Part shown: one piece after another, positions 18,262-29,769 of the stretch
Numbering within the stretch: the first letter of the stretch is position 1
Layout: every line of letters starts with the position of its first letter
From: Arcuatula senhousia
Taxonomy: Eukaryota > Mollusca > Bivalvia > Mytilida > Mytilidae
Assembly (NCBI GenBank): GCA_963971305.1
Contig: OZ020308.1
Location: 25,697,275-25,761,274, forward strand
Reading direction: 5' to 3'
Length of the DNA stretch: 64,000 bases
Made by a program: the position numbers and the translations under genes
The notes under the pieces: generated by a model
What the model was told of the DNA's origin: nothing
Seen by the model: only the letters and a program-made list of their open reading frames with translations
Databases searched by the model: none

Positions 18262-18770
18262 TACAAAGTGCAGCTTATGGAGTCTACGTATCTCAATTGA
18301 TTCGTTACTCCAGAGCATGCGGGAGTTACATCGATTTCCTTAGCAGAGCGACACGTCTGACGCAAAAATTGCTCACACAGGGTTATGTTGCTCCTCGGTT
18401 GCTGTTTTCACTCAAGAAATTTTACGGAAGACATCATGCACTTGTAGACAAATATGGGATTTTGATCTCTCAGATGAGTGCAGATGTTGGTTTGTCATCA
18501 TGAGGGTTTTGTTTTGTCTTCCTTTACCGGATTTGACACGCTGAATGAACTATTTGCAACACGACGGGTGTGCTATAGCAAGCAGGTTCACTCTTGTTTC
18601 GACTAGAGTTCGCGTTGTTGATTGATATTCAGTATTTTGTTTCCATGTTTTACATGTTGTCTGTTTTTGTCCCGTTCTTGTTGGTGTTTATTGGTTTTGT
18701 CTCTGCCCTTTCGGACTTTTGACATTCGGATACCCCATTGATACCTCTGCTTCTTATACATATTACGTCA
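18262..18770 (+). pseudogene. Penelope-like RT 3' end fragment (A)
   Basis: The open frame AAYGVYVSQLIRYSRACGSY, followed by QGYVAPRLLFSLKKFYGRHH and a stop at 18501-18503, matches the C-terminus of the RT at 32837-33661 (AYGVYISQLIRYARAC ... KKFF.RY). The tail to about 18770 ('gttcttgttggtgtttattg') recurs reversed at 21629-22065 and 32085-32511. The catalytic RT blocks are missing, so it is 5'-truncated. Confidence 0.7.
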
Positions 18771-20123
18771 TATCAAACAGCTCAGGATCCACCGCCCAAA
18801 ATAAATTATGGTTAATGTGACATTGCCGTGAACTACTCTATCCATTTCATGGAAAAACAGTCGCGACTTCGCAAAAATAATAATTATAGTGGTTAAAAAA
18901 ATATTTCCCGAAATGAAAATGTTGAAAAGTATTCTTACTTCACTGCTTCCTTTGTCTTCATCACGCTTCTTATACATGTTATAGAATCATTATTTAGAGG
19001 TTCATTTTAATATCCTTCATGTTCATCTCCCTGTCTACTGATTGGGATCAGAACAATAACTACATGTAATACATGTAGTTTTTGAAACATAAACTCCAAC
19101 CATTCATTTCGGTGTGTGCCTTGCCAAAAGAATACACATTCAGCACAATTTTGAATCATATGGGTGAGCGACTTAAGATTGCCTTTAACCTGTGCCGGTT
19201 TTGAACATTGAATTTTAGAAGCAACGGCTATAGATGTAAAGTGTTGGTTAGTTGCTTCTGTGCTGCTGATGGGAACAAGAAAATACAGCACCTTTTGAAA
19301 AAGATGTAAATTCTGTAATTCGATCGGAAACGCAATTAAAAGAATAAAAATGAGATCTAGCTGTGATATTGACTATATTGCTTTAATCTCAAACATCGTA
19401 CATTTTAGTTTTTGCTATGTAATCAAGAAGAGGAACACGAAAGAAGTGATGAAATGAACATGACTGCGGAGGATCCAGAAATTTTCAAACGGGAGGACCT
19501 CTTGTTTTATACGGTTCCTAACCAAAATTTCCTGTCAAACGGCAGAGCGCGCGCCCGGCACGCCGGTTCTAAATCCGCTTTTGCGATGAATTGATAAGGT
19601 AGTGACAAATGGGATAAAGACAATGACCGGACTCTGTGTCGCAGATAGACTCATCCGACAAGTTTAATATGCTGTTGACAGTCCGGTCAGTCTTTTGCCA
19701 AATATCGAATCCAAGGACAGGCGTATTGGGCGTACGCCCGCCCCCTTAAAACTCAAAAAAAAATCCACGTAAAAGACAATCTTAAAAGACACATAAAAAT
19801 TTCACATCTCTCATCGCTCGGCAAAAAACAATCTTCACGCCATCGAATACTTTTCTTCCACGTTAATTTTGATGCTAGCTGGTTACGCCACTGCAGTTTC
19901 GAATCAAGTGGATCCTTTCCGTCAAGTTTCGAGGACTTATATATGAGGGTGTGTATGGAGTTTAAATGAATAGAAATTTAAGATGGCCCTAGAAAATGAA
20001 GAATATAGAATAATGACCCTTAAAAATTAAAGAATAGTGAGGAAAGTGGCAAATACATTCGAATAGAGAATGAAGAACAAAAACATTTAAGAATACAGAA
20101 TAGAGGACACTCCCATCCGTACA
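18771..20123. other. intergenic, no gene recognised
   Basis: ORFs at 18768-18977, 19007-19291 and 19412-19594 show no domain or splice context. A short GC-richer patch lies at about 19540-19580. Confidence 0.4.
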
Positions 20124-20252
20124 TTTAGACCATGGACCAATTGCAGAACCACGAGCATGGCCTACTGGCCTCGTTGAAGACTGCTGGCGATTGTCTGTTG
20201 CGGTTTTTTTAAATTGCCGCTTGATTGTGGGCTGTGTCTTTTATTTTCTACT
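20124..20252 (+). repeat. dispersed repeat D, copy 4
   Basis: 'gaccatggaccaattgcag' through 'tgaagactgctggcgattgt' to 'cttttattttctac', with a shortened 3' end. Confidence 0.7.
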
Positions 20253-20634
20253 TTATACTTCTATACTATACTATCATGACAATACTATGCTAGTACATAA
20301 AATTCTAAAACTGGTTATAACATGATTGTCTCCCATAGTACATTATGTTTCATTATAATATTTTTTTTCATATTAAATTATATCAGATAAAACAAGTGAA
20401 AAAAAATCTCAAATAAAAAAAAAACAATTTCTATGGTAGTGTTGTTTATTAAGCAATTCATTTTTTTTTGGGGGGGGGGGGTGTTCGGGATTAGAAATAT
20501 CTATATTTTGTAACTTACTTTGTTTAAAGTGTTATTTATCTTTTTATATATTTTTGTCATTTTGAGCATAACTGCGATCAAGTGTTTCGGTTTTGTGTGA
20601 TGATATATACATCACCAAATCATTTTCTGTTTAA

Positions 20635-20659
20635 ATTAGTTAGTTAGTTAGTTAGTTAT
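20635..20659. repeat. (agtt)n microsatellite
   Basis: Five uninterrupted ttag/agtt units at the left edge of repeat A. Confidence 0.85.
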
Positions 20660-21610
20660 TGCTTTACTCCCAAGCAGCACGATTTCGGCTATATCCGGGA
20701 GATGAACATGAAAGTGGTGATACAATGAACATGAAATGAGTGAGTGAGTGAGCCCGTGCAACGCTATATAGGTTATTTACAGGCGATGAACATGGAATGG
20801 ATGATAAAATGAACATGAAATGATGATGATAAATGAAATATGGGGTGGGGATTTTTAAGCACCACAGGAAAAGGGGAGAAGTGGGTAGGGGCGGAAAATT
20901 TAGCCTATGTGGTGCACTACTTGGCGGTCCACAAAGGGATCTTTTACGTGCATGGAGCGTGGCACTCTCCACACACGTTGGCCCACTATGGTCGGCGGTC
21001 AGGGTTTCCATATTATAGACCTGACAACCCCCGCGGACGAGGGCCACCCTATTCAGCCACCTAGGGTACACACTTGGTCGCTCTGTGGGCTGATGAGCAC
21101 TGACCCGATGTCAGAATCCCAAGACCCTTAGTCGCCTCTTACGACAAGCTAGGCTCTGTTGCGGGCCTATCCGCAACCCGGGCCCCGCACGGGACAACAT
21201 GAAATGATGACGAAGTACTAGTGTCCCCATTTCCTCCACTAGAATATGAAATGATGATGAAGTACTAGCGGAGGAAATGGGGACACAAGGCCAATCGGGT
21301 AGGAGAGTTTTGACTGCCATTGGGAATTAAAAGGAGTGATGGATAGGGACGGGAAATTCATCCTCCTGCATGGGGATCCTACGGGTCATACTCATACCGA
21401 AACCTGCAGCAGGGTTCTTTAACGTACGAGGAACGTGACATTTTCCCAACACGGTGCACCACTATGGTTTGCGGTCAGGTTTTCCGCATTATCGCCTGAC
21501 GACCCCGCATCTTTCGATGTCAGGGCTGCCCCATTCAACCACCTGGGGCACACATCCCAGTCGCTTTGTGGGCAAAGCAGCCTGACCGATGTCAGGTTTC
21601 TGTGCGCTCT
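20657..21610 (+). repeat. dispersed repeat A ('gatgaacatgaaa' family), long copy
   Basis: Includes 'caacgctatataggttattt', 'gcgatgaacatgg', 'cttggcggtccacaaaggga' and 'ggtcgctctgtgggctgat', ending around 'gtcgcctcttacgacaagct'. A second related segment (21199-21610) follows with variant versions of the same modules. Other copies: 22723-25985 (minus, interrupted), 34684-34935 (minus), 35044-35430, 52549-52685. Several overlapping ORFs here on both strands are shadows of this higher-GC repeat. Confidence 0.8.
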
Positions 21611-21628
21611 TAAGTGGACTTTAAAAGA

Positions 21629-22065
21629 AGCAGAGACTCCAACGGGACATCCGAATGTCAAAAGTCTGAAAGGACAAAGACAAAACCAGTAAACACGAAC
21701 AAAAACAACAAGGAATATATAGATAACACAAAAACACTAAAATACAAATACACCTCAACATCAATCAACAATACAAACTCAATTAAGTCGTAATTAGAGT
21801 GAACTCAGATTCTCCGGAAGAATAAGCAGTTCCTGCTTGCTATAGCATACCCGTTGCGCTGCTAAGGGTTAAATTGGTGTGTCAAAGCTGGTAAAGGGGG
21901 AAAGCAAAGCCCTAGCTATGACAAACCAACATCTGCACTCATTTGAGAGAAGAAGAAAAAAAACAGTCTATGAGTGCACGTTGTCTTTAATAAAATTTCT
22001 TCAGTGAACACAATAACCGAGAAGAAATGTAACCCTGTGTTAATATTTGTTTTGTGTTCGACACG
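21629..22065 (-). pseudogene. Penelope-like RT tail fragment (B)
   Basis: In reverse orientation it holds the same 3' block as fragment A: 'caaaaccagtaaacacgaac', 'gaactcagattctccggaag', 'ctatagcatacccgttg', then the C-terminal codons ('acaaaccaacatctgcactc' is the reverse of the last coding bases of fragment A). Frames are broken; only the end of the RT is left. Confidence 0.65.
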
Positions 22066-22221
22066 ACGCTTTACCAATTGTTGAAGTGTTGTGTTGGATT
22101 TAGAATCGATATACTTGATTTTGTCTATCAGTCGATTGATGCCTTTAAGCTAACTGTCAGTAATGTAGAATGCTCTCAAGAGTACCTCTGCGTCTGTTTT
22201 TTTCTCTCTGTTCTATGTTCC

Positions 22222-22304
22222 TAGTCCGAGATTGCTCTGACGTCCTTCGACTTTTTTTTTTTCAGACAAGCTGGGGCGAAGGACGTCAGAGCAATCTCGG
22301 ACTA
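22222..22304. mobile_element. 83-bp MITE, 28-bp perfect TIRs, 9-bp TSD
   Basis: The left arm 22222-22249 (tagtccgagattgctctgac...) is the exact reverse complement of 22277-22304. The spacer is 27 bp, mainly poly-T. It is flanked by the perfect 9-bp direct repeat ctatgttcc at 22213-22221 and 22305-22313. Nine-base duplications fit Mutator-like elements. It is close to the smallest size a TIR element can have. Confidence 0.88.
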
Positions 22305-22583
22305 CTATGTTCCAAGCAACCTCTATCGATTTAATTTTTTACTGTGTGTGTGTTATTTTCCCGCTATGTTATTGATAATCAATAGGGGGAAGGTGGGATA
22401 AAAAAAACTAGTTTTACAACTCCACATTTCATATATGCCTGCCTGTCTTAAGCCAGATATCTTTTACAAGGCAGATTTTTTTTTTACTCGTCGACTTTGT
22501 GTTATTTCTTCTTTGTACAGAAGGGTGTCTTTCTTTGACATTTGAGAACTGGAATTTTGAATCATTCGCATTGAAGTTCTAAT

Positions 22584-22720
22584 CTAGGGCCAATTGCAAA
22601 ACAATAAGCAGCAACCACTGGTCACCGGCTGTTATTCATTGCAATTTTTTTTAAATTGTCGTTTATATTGATGGTAGCGTAGTGTGCACTTATTATACAT
22701 CTCATTATCTATCTCTATAG
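22584..22720 (+). repeat. dispersed repeat D, copy 5
   Basis: 'agggccaattgcaaaacaat' to 'ctcattatctatctctatag'. It directly abuts the start of the minus-strand repeat A copy at 22723. Confidence 0.65.
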
Positions 22721-22862
22721 TCCCGTGCAGGGCCAGGCTGGCGAATAGGCCCGCAGCAGTCTAGTTTGTCGTAAGAGGCGACTTAGGGTCTTGGGATTCT
22801 CGTGTCAGTGCTTAGCCCACAGAGCGACCAAGTATGTACCCTAGGTAGCTTAATAGGATGGC

Positions 22863-23346
22863 ATGCAAAACTATGGTTAATTCAACTATAACGGCTAGAC
22901 TTGACTATGGAAACAGTCTGTTGCATGGTATAAAGAAGACAACTCTCAATCGTTTACAAAAAGTCCAGAACACGGCAGCTCGTCTGGTGACTAGAACGCC
23001 AAAACGGGAACACATTACTCCTATTCTGGCAGATCTTCACTGGTTACCTGTATGTTACCGTCCACAGTTTAAGATCTTGACACTTGTGTATCGCTCCTTG
23101 CATGGAACAGCGCCTTCCTATCTTGATGAACTTCTCAATGTGTACAAGCCAACGAGATCTTTACGGTCAGAAACCACGACAAGACTCGTACTTCCAAATA
23201 TACGGACTAAAACCTATGGAGAGCGTCAATTTGGATGGGCATCAGCAAAGTTGTGGAATGATCTTCCAAGTGACGTTAAGCAGTCCAAGTCGCTAAACAT
23301 TTTCAAAAAGAGGTTAAAAACATACTTTTATATACTAGCTTTTTAA
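22863..23346 (+). pseudogene. LINE reverse transcriptase C-terminal remnant
   Basis: One open frame of about 160 codons to TAA at 23344-23346. It shows the post-catalytic hallmark LDYGNSLLHGIKKTTLNRLQ, KVQNTAARLV, then LADLHWLPVCYRPQFKILTL, and ending with ASAKLWNDLPSDVKQSKSL. The fingers and palm with the catalytic Asp residues are absent, so it cannot be an active polymerase. The first few codons of the frame come from the target site (ATG in the duplication), so that start is accidental. The frame is undamaged, which suggests a fairly young insertion. Confidence 0.85.
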
Positions 23347-23762
23347 GCATTTTAACTGTAAGCCGTTTCTAAGCTACTGAACAGACTAATATTTTAAATT
23401 TTACTTTTCAAATTATGTCCTTATCTCATTTATATTTTATTATCATTATTATCTATCCATATTTTTATATTGAAATCCTTTTTCCTTGGGTTATGTCTTA
23501 GTTTCTATGTTTTTTCTTCCCATTTTGATAGTTTTTATGCAGTTGTGCGTTTTTTACTTATTATCACAGTTCCTATATTTTTTAAGGCTTTTTACTCCTC
23601 AGTACTGGATTTTTATTACTTTTATTATTGACTGAGTTTTATTGATATGTTTCACATGTTCATTTGCAAGATTTTAGTATTTTATTTTTAATTGTAAAGC
23701 GCTTTAGAGTATTGTATTTTATATAAGGCGCTATATAAATCGTATTATTATTTATTATTATT
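22863..23762 (+). mobile_element. 5'-truncated L2/CR1-like LINE, 5-bp TSD
   Basis: Insertion into repeat A, with atggc at 22858-22862 and again at 23763-23767. It carries the C-terminal end of a LINE RT and a ~415-bp 3' UTR. The UTR ends 'ggcgctatataaatcg' plus a short (att)n tail at about 23742-23762. That type of end is typical of L2/CR1-related elements. The 5' truncation is the usual result of target-primed reverse transcription. Confidence 0.85.
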
Positions 23763-24359
23763 ATGGCCCTTGTCTGCGGGGGTTGTCAGGTCTCTAATAC
23801 GGAAACCCTAACCGCTGACCATAGTGGGCCAACGTGTGTGGAGAGTGCAACGCTTCATGCACGTAAAAGACCCCTTTGTGGACCGCCAGGTAATGCACCA
23901 CATCGGCTAAATTTTTCGCCCCTGTCCACATCTCCCCTTTTCCTGTGGTTCTTCAAAATTTACGGTTCCTTCTTCGGTCCAGGTGAGCTATTGTCATCAC
24001 TTGGCGTCCGTCGTCTTCCGACGTCGTCGTCGTCGTTAACTTTTCTTTGAAAAACCTCCGAAACGACTGAAGGGATTTCTTTGAAATTTTCCACACGTCA
24101 TCTATGAGATGTCCTCTTCCAAGATTGCACAAGTGGTGACCGCCGTCCAAACAACATGGCCGTCGTTACTTAAAATAGACCAGGGGGTCATACTACTGTT
24201 TTTGGCTTGTAAATCAAAAAGTATAAGAGATAGATGAAATCTGATGCCACGCTACTGCTTCAGCATCAAAAGCTCTACATTGAGTCGAAGTTGTCAAATG
24301 ACCCCTTATAGGAGTTACGGTCCCTTAAAGGTAAAAATAGCATTTTTCATGTTTTTGGA

Positions 24360-24819
24360 CATCTTCACTAGCCAAGGGTTTCGATCCGCTATCTCTCATC
24401 TTCACCCTTGGCAGATCTAGAAGGATTTTTGTGGTCATACATTATCTCATCTGATTGGATGCAGTGAAAGTTGGCTGCATCCAATCAAATTGCTCCATTT
24501 CCATTTTTAAACAATCTGTTAACAAACATGTGGGTTTACAAAGGTGATAAATAATTATTATTTTTGCAAAAAGATATTAGCAGTTTTGATCAAATCTTAC
24601 CAAAATTCCTTTATTTTATCTTTAAATAAATGTTTGTCGTTAATGGAATGAAATATCTCCTATTTTTGCAACTATCTGGATGAAAATATTTTTTTTAAAC
24701 TTGGAATAGATATTGTTTCAAGGGAGATAATTAAAATGTTGAGATTACAAAAAACCTTCTAGATCTGCCAAGGGTGAAGATGAGAGATAGCGGATCGTAA
24801 CCCTTGGCTAGCGAAGATG
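24360..24819. mobile_element. 460-bp MITE, ~70-bp TIRs, 9-bp TSD (MULE-like)
   Basis: The ends are catcttcactagccaagggt and its near-perfect reverse complement. The arms (about 24360-24430 and 24749-24819) match over about 70 bp with few differences. The 9-bp target duplication gtttttgga is at 24351-24359 and 24820-24828. Inside is a smaller hairpin (gattggatgcag ... ctgcatccaatc, about 24456-24489). No ORF. Long TIRs plus a 9-bp duplication fit a non-autonomous Mutator-like element. Confidence 0.9.
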
Positions 24820-24959
24820 GTTTTTGGATTATAGAATGAAAACTATTACAGATAGAGAAAAGTTGTTGCTTGCTTAAATGTTCAGCTCAATTAGCTCTAC
24901 TAAAGTCTCCATAGGGTCGAAGTTGTCAGATGACCCCTTATAGGGGTTACAGTCCCTTA

Positions 24960-25525
24960 AGGTTAGTGAGGACACCTGTCATGTGACCAAAAACAGCTAA
25001 ACATGCAAAAAAAAAAACAAGTGCAAATGTCACAGATACCTTGAAACTTGTTTTAAATAGTTTCATTTGATAAAACTTAATCAAAATAAATTTAGTTAAG
25101 TACAAATAAAACAACAATTCCTTCATAAGTAAATTGTTCATATAAAACAAGGGAGATAATCCACTTGAAAAATGACCAAAAAATTACAAAGATTTGTATT
25201 GTAGATAGAAAAATAAGCTGGTGACCCCCATTTTTTATTGTTTTATTTCAAAATATATTGTATTTCATTGATTTTTATCAAATAAGAATAAAATTTAAAT
25301 TCGTGGATTTTTTCTACGACAAGATTTTATGCTAATTATTTGGCATTTCCTATATAATCTATGGTAATTTTGGAAAACTTTTATTCAAAATTTTGGGAAA
25401 ACAAGCCTGGAAAGGGGGGCCAATATTTTTACACAAGATAAAGTATATACCTAATATTGATATATCAAAAAATTGGACATTTTAAATTCGGCTTTATTTT
25501 TGGGTCCAGGTGTCCTCACTAACCT
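24960..25525. mobile_element. 566-bp MITE, 19-bp TIRs, TA TSD (Tc1/mariner-like)
   Basis: The left end aggttagtgaggacacctg (24960-24978) is the exact reverse complement of the right end at 25507-25525. It is flanked by TA (24958-24959 and 25526-25527). It lies within repeat G, whose consensus resumes on the right ('gataacgttctttcatgatt'). The 67-codon minus ORF at 24947-25150 straddles the left end and is not a gene. Confidence 0.8.
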
Positions 25526-26113
25526 TAGATAACGTTCTTTCATGATTTTGGCCTATAGAATGAAAACTATAGCAGATAAGGAGAAGCCGTTGCTTGCTTC
25601 AATATTCAGTTCATTTAGCTCTATAAACGTTTTCATAGGGTCAAAGTTGTCAAATGACCCCTTATAGGGTTAGGGCCCTTAAAATAACGTTTTTTTCATG
25701 ATTTGGGCCTACGGCTACAGAATGAAAATTATTGAAGATAGAGAAAAGCTGTTACTAGCTAAATTAGCTCTAGAAAAGTCTTTATAGGGTCAACATCAAG
25801 ACCAGGTGAGCGATTCAGGCTCCTGGGAGCCTCTTGTTTTCCCACCCCATCACCATATTTCATTTAGCATCACCATTTATTCTATGTCCATTTTATCATC
25901 CTTTTCATGTTCATCTCTTTTAGATAAGCTATATAGCGTTGCAAGGACAAAAAACACAAACTCAGTCACTCTATAGTTTCTACTTCTGATCAGTTAAAAA
26001 AAAAAGCCGCGAAAAAGTCGAGACCCCAAGAAAATAAAACTTTTCAATTTGTTAAAGGGCGTTTGCGCTAAATAATCTGATCGCCAGTAAGTAAAAGCAT
26101 CATATTATATACT

Positions 26114-28560
26114 TTAAGAGTCTGTTCATGAGAAAACCATGCAAAAATGGAAATTTTGTCCAGTAGCAAGGTTTTTAATTATGTAAAAGGTATATTGCAA
26201 CTGAAAGACCATCCTATAAGACTTATTCAGGCAAATTTATTTTTTCGAAAAATTCAAGATGGCCGCCCTACAGGCCTCAATAGATATATATAGCTTTCAT
26301 CTGATTTATCGCTTATTTCAATCAAATTTTATTTGAAAATTTGACATTTTTATTGTGATTTTTTCAGTCTACGTAGAAGGAATTAAAATTGTATCAATGT
26401 TTTTTTGAAAAAGTGATGTTTGGTCTTTCAAATACAGTTCAATTTTCGTAATTCATAATTTTGGTTCCTCTGGTACCTTTAGGTAGGACTTGGGCAGTAT
26501 TCCAGACTGTTCAAAAATGCTAAAATTTGTTATTTTTAAGGGCACTTATTGTCCAAGGTAACGCTTTTTTATCCTTATCTTTTAGTAATTCCAAAACAAT
26601 AACATATCAAGACAAACTTATCAAAAAGCCGAGCTGGGATTTTACATTTTGACTTAGCCACAGCCCCGGAAAACAAAGACATGTTTTGTTAATTCTTCAT
26701 AAAATCTACTTTTTGGAGGATTCAGTTAAAAACTCTGAATGTGTTTGATATGAAACAAAATACATTTAGAACATTTGATACAACAGATGATCACAATACA
26801 AGTACCATTTAAGGGTCGAGAAAGACATATACTTGGGGATTAAGGGTGAAAGATGGGAATATCTTGTGTATTTTGATGAAATGTACAGAAATGGCCAACT
26901 TTAGGGGCTATTTTTCATGAATGAAGGGTTGGACTATTAATATGGAATATCTTTCCAAAAGACTGTTATATGGTCTATACAAAAACATATTTGTAACTTT
27001 GCTTTCGGTCATCCCTTACATGTTACAGCATTACAAAAATGGAGATTTGGCCATTTTAGCACATGGCTAAAATGGGCTTTGGGGGCCTAATAGTGGCATC
27101 TTTTTGAAATAATTAAAAGATGTACAGAACAGCAGACTTTATAGGCCAAATGTATATAACTTGTTCTATATAAACAAATAATATTGCAGAAATCAAACAA
27201 AAGAGCACTTTCAACTTGGTGGTCCAATATGGCTCCCAGGGCCATTTGGCGAAATAGTCCCTTGTCCTCAAGCAAAAACTAACATTTTTTTTTGGTCGGG
27301 ATCCACCATACAAAATGTTTTATTGTGCAGAAAATGGTCGAATTTTACAAATAAAACAATTTTCCTGGTTCATATTTTTTTTTCACATTTAGGTCTGACT
27401 TAGTCATTTTAAGGGTGGCTAGAGACCATTTTGTAAAACGGCTCTGGGGGCTATATTAGACCACCAAGTAAAAAGTGCTCTTTTGTTTGATTTCTACAAT
27501 ATTATTTGTTTATATAGAACAAGTTATATACATTTGGCCTATAAAGTCTGCTGTTCTGTACATTTATTAATTATTTCAAAAAGATGCCACTATTAGGCCC
27601 CCAAAGCCCATTTTAGCCATGTGCTAAAATGGCCAAATCTCCATTTTTGTAATGCTGTAACATGTAAGGGATGACCGAAAACAAAGTTACAAATATGTTT
27701 TTGTATAGACCATATAACAGTCTTTTGGAAAGATATTCCATATTAATAGTCCAACCCTTCATTCATGAACAATAGTCCCCTAAAGTTGGCCATTTCTGTA
27801 TATTTCATCAAAATACACAAGATATTCCCATCTTTCACCCTTAATCCCCAAGTATATGTCTTTCTCGACCCTTAAATGGTACTTGTATTGTGATCATCTG
27901 TTGTATCAAATGTTCTAAATGTATTTTGTTTCATAGCAAACACATTCAGAGTTTTAAACTGAATCTTCCAAAAAGTAGATTTTATGAAGAATTAACAAAA
28001 CATGTCTTTGTTTTCCGGGGCTGTGGCTAAGTCAAAATGTAAAATCCCAGCTCGGCTTTTTGATAAGTTTGTCTCGATATGTTATTGTTTTGGAATTACT
28101 AAAAGATAAGGATAAAAAAGCGTTACCTTGGACAATAAGTGCCCTTAAAAATAACAAATTTTAGCATTTTTGAACAGTCTGGAATACTGCCCAAGTCCTA
28201 CCTAAAGGTACCAGAGGAACCAAAATTATGAATTACGAAAATTACACTGTATTTAAAAGACGAAACATCACTTTTTCAAAAAATATTGTTACAATTGTCA
28301 TTCAATATACATAAACTAAAAAAATCACAATGAAAATGTCTTATTTTCATAAAAAAAATTATTGAAATCACTGAAAAATCAGATGAATGCTATATATAGC
28401 TATTAAGGCCTGTAGGGCGGCCATCTTTGATTTTTCGAAGGAAAAAATTTGCCTGAATAAGTCTTATAGGATGGTCTTTCAGTTGTACTATACCTTTTAC
28501 AAAAATGAAAACATTGCTATTGGACGATTTTGCATGGTTTTCTCATGAACAGGCTCTTAA
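26114..28560. repeat. 2.4-kb long inverted repeat (foldback)
   Basis: The left arm 26114-27259 is matched in reverse complement by the right arm 27422-28560. The spacer is about 160 bp. The outer ends are ttaagagtctgttcatgaga and tctcatgaacaggctcttaa. Near the centre, gtccaatatggctcccaggg pairs with the right-arm sequence 'ctgggggctatattagacc'. The arms differ by scattered substitutions and small indels. No domain-bearing ORF exists; the ORFs at 27087-27313 are incidental. Confidence 0.92.
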
Positions 28561-29769
28561 TATCTATTTTATTGTGGCTTACAAAAATTCTGAATTCTAA
28601 ACAGAAACCGAATATAAATGAGGCTAATTCATTCTATGTTTAAAGCTCAATTACGCAACGGAGGCTGAATAATTATTCATAGCTTCTGTTAGATCATTCC
28701 CCGATAAGGTCATTGCTATCTACCCGAGAAAATCGTAAGTATAACTAATGTACTATTTGTTTTAGCTAAATAGGTATTATTGTTTCCGTTGGAAAGTCGG
28801 TCGAGAAAATAGAATTCATTTGACATTTGTTGCAGATGTCATTTCTCTAATCAATTTCAAAGCAAATATTTTTTTCTAATGAGTTGCTTTTTGATACTTC
28901 AAGCGACAGGTGTGAAAGGTATATAGGTTTAATTGATTTTAACAGTATCAATTTCCCGATAGGCTTCTAATTAAACGTGTGAGTCAAAAAAGAAGAAAAA
29001 AAAACAGCAAAGTAAATAGAAAAGGCAAGACAGATATAACACAATCGTTTCTGTAAATTAAAATTGATACCTATACGGCAAAGATTTTTATATTAATTTC
29101 TTTTAAAAGCGCACGAGAGATCAAAAGACAATCGTCGAAACAAAAAGCGAAGAGGTAACAACAAAGGGATTCCTCCATGTCCTTGTTCGTTGGACAGTAT
29201 TGGTAAAAACAAGGTGCGAGCGCGTGAATATTAGTTCCAGAATCGTCAATTTTAGAGGGGATTTTCACCCAGAGAGCGGCAACTTTTTTATTTGGAAAGA
29301 AAAAAATATATATTACTTAAAATAAAGAAAGCGCTCTTTAGTGAATGTAATTATTAGTTATTTAACATTTGCCACACACGTTTTGATGTTTAATGACTAA
29401 AAATGACTGGTAATTTGTGCTAACAAATTCGATGAAAAAAAAATGAACTAAGTTTCAAAAGCTTGTAGCGCGAAAAAAAAAATTGCACATAATTTTGGAC
29501 ATTTGGGGATTTATTTATACTCATTCAAGTATAGCTAAAATTATTGTTTTAATTCTCAAGTTCGGTTTTTTTTCTCTCTATTAATCTAGTAGCCTGGCCT
29601 AAGTTAAATTATAAATGCTCATATTTTTGTAGTTTTGTTTTTAGTATAACTTTGAATGTTATTGATAGTTTTTCATTAGCCTCTACAGGCTGGCTGTTAT
29701 TAAACTACTGTAATTGTATTGTATAACAGGTAACTAGATATCTATCTATACTAAGTACTTTTTTCTAGC
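28561..29769. other. intergenic, no gene recognised
   Basis: AT-rich sequence between the long foldback and a Penelope-like relic. The 65-codon ORF at 29071-29268 (minus) is unsupported. Confidence 0.4.

Larger units (their letters stand above)
23968..25839 (+). repeat. dispersed repeat G (ggtgagc ends), carries two MITEs
   Basis: Begins near 'ccaggtgagctattgtcatc' with a run of cgtcgtc. The central part repeats 'tcgaagttgtcaaatgaccc', 'cttataggggttac' and 'tagaatgaaaactat'. It ends 'aggtgagcgattcaggctcc' and 'tgggagcctcttg'. Related copies: 32490-34020 (minus), 49830-50636 (minus), 56877-57591, and an internal part at 58195-58960. No coding frame. MITEs at 24360-24819 and 24960-25525 interrupt it. 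Confidence 0.8.
22723..25985 (-). repeat. dispersed repeat A copy split by nested insertions
   Basis: Pieces 22723-22862, 23763-23967 and 25840-25985 are colinear with the reverse complement of the repeat at 20657-21190. The first gap is filled by a truncated LINE (22863-23762). The second is filled by a repeat G copy (23968-25839) that itself carries two MITEs. Reading across the gaps restores the uninterrupted order of the other copy. Confidence 0.82.

Noticed and set aside
20664..21131. Several overlapping ORFs of 60-135 codons
   Set aside because: They cover the same dispersed repeat A in several frames and strands; a higher-GC repeat gives long frames by chance.
21419..21692. Opposed ORFs of 80 and 85 codons
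   Set aside because: They also lie in repeat A-type sequence and are complementary shadows of each other.
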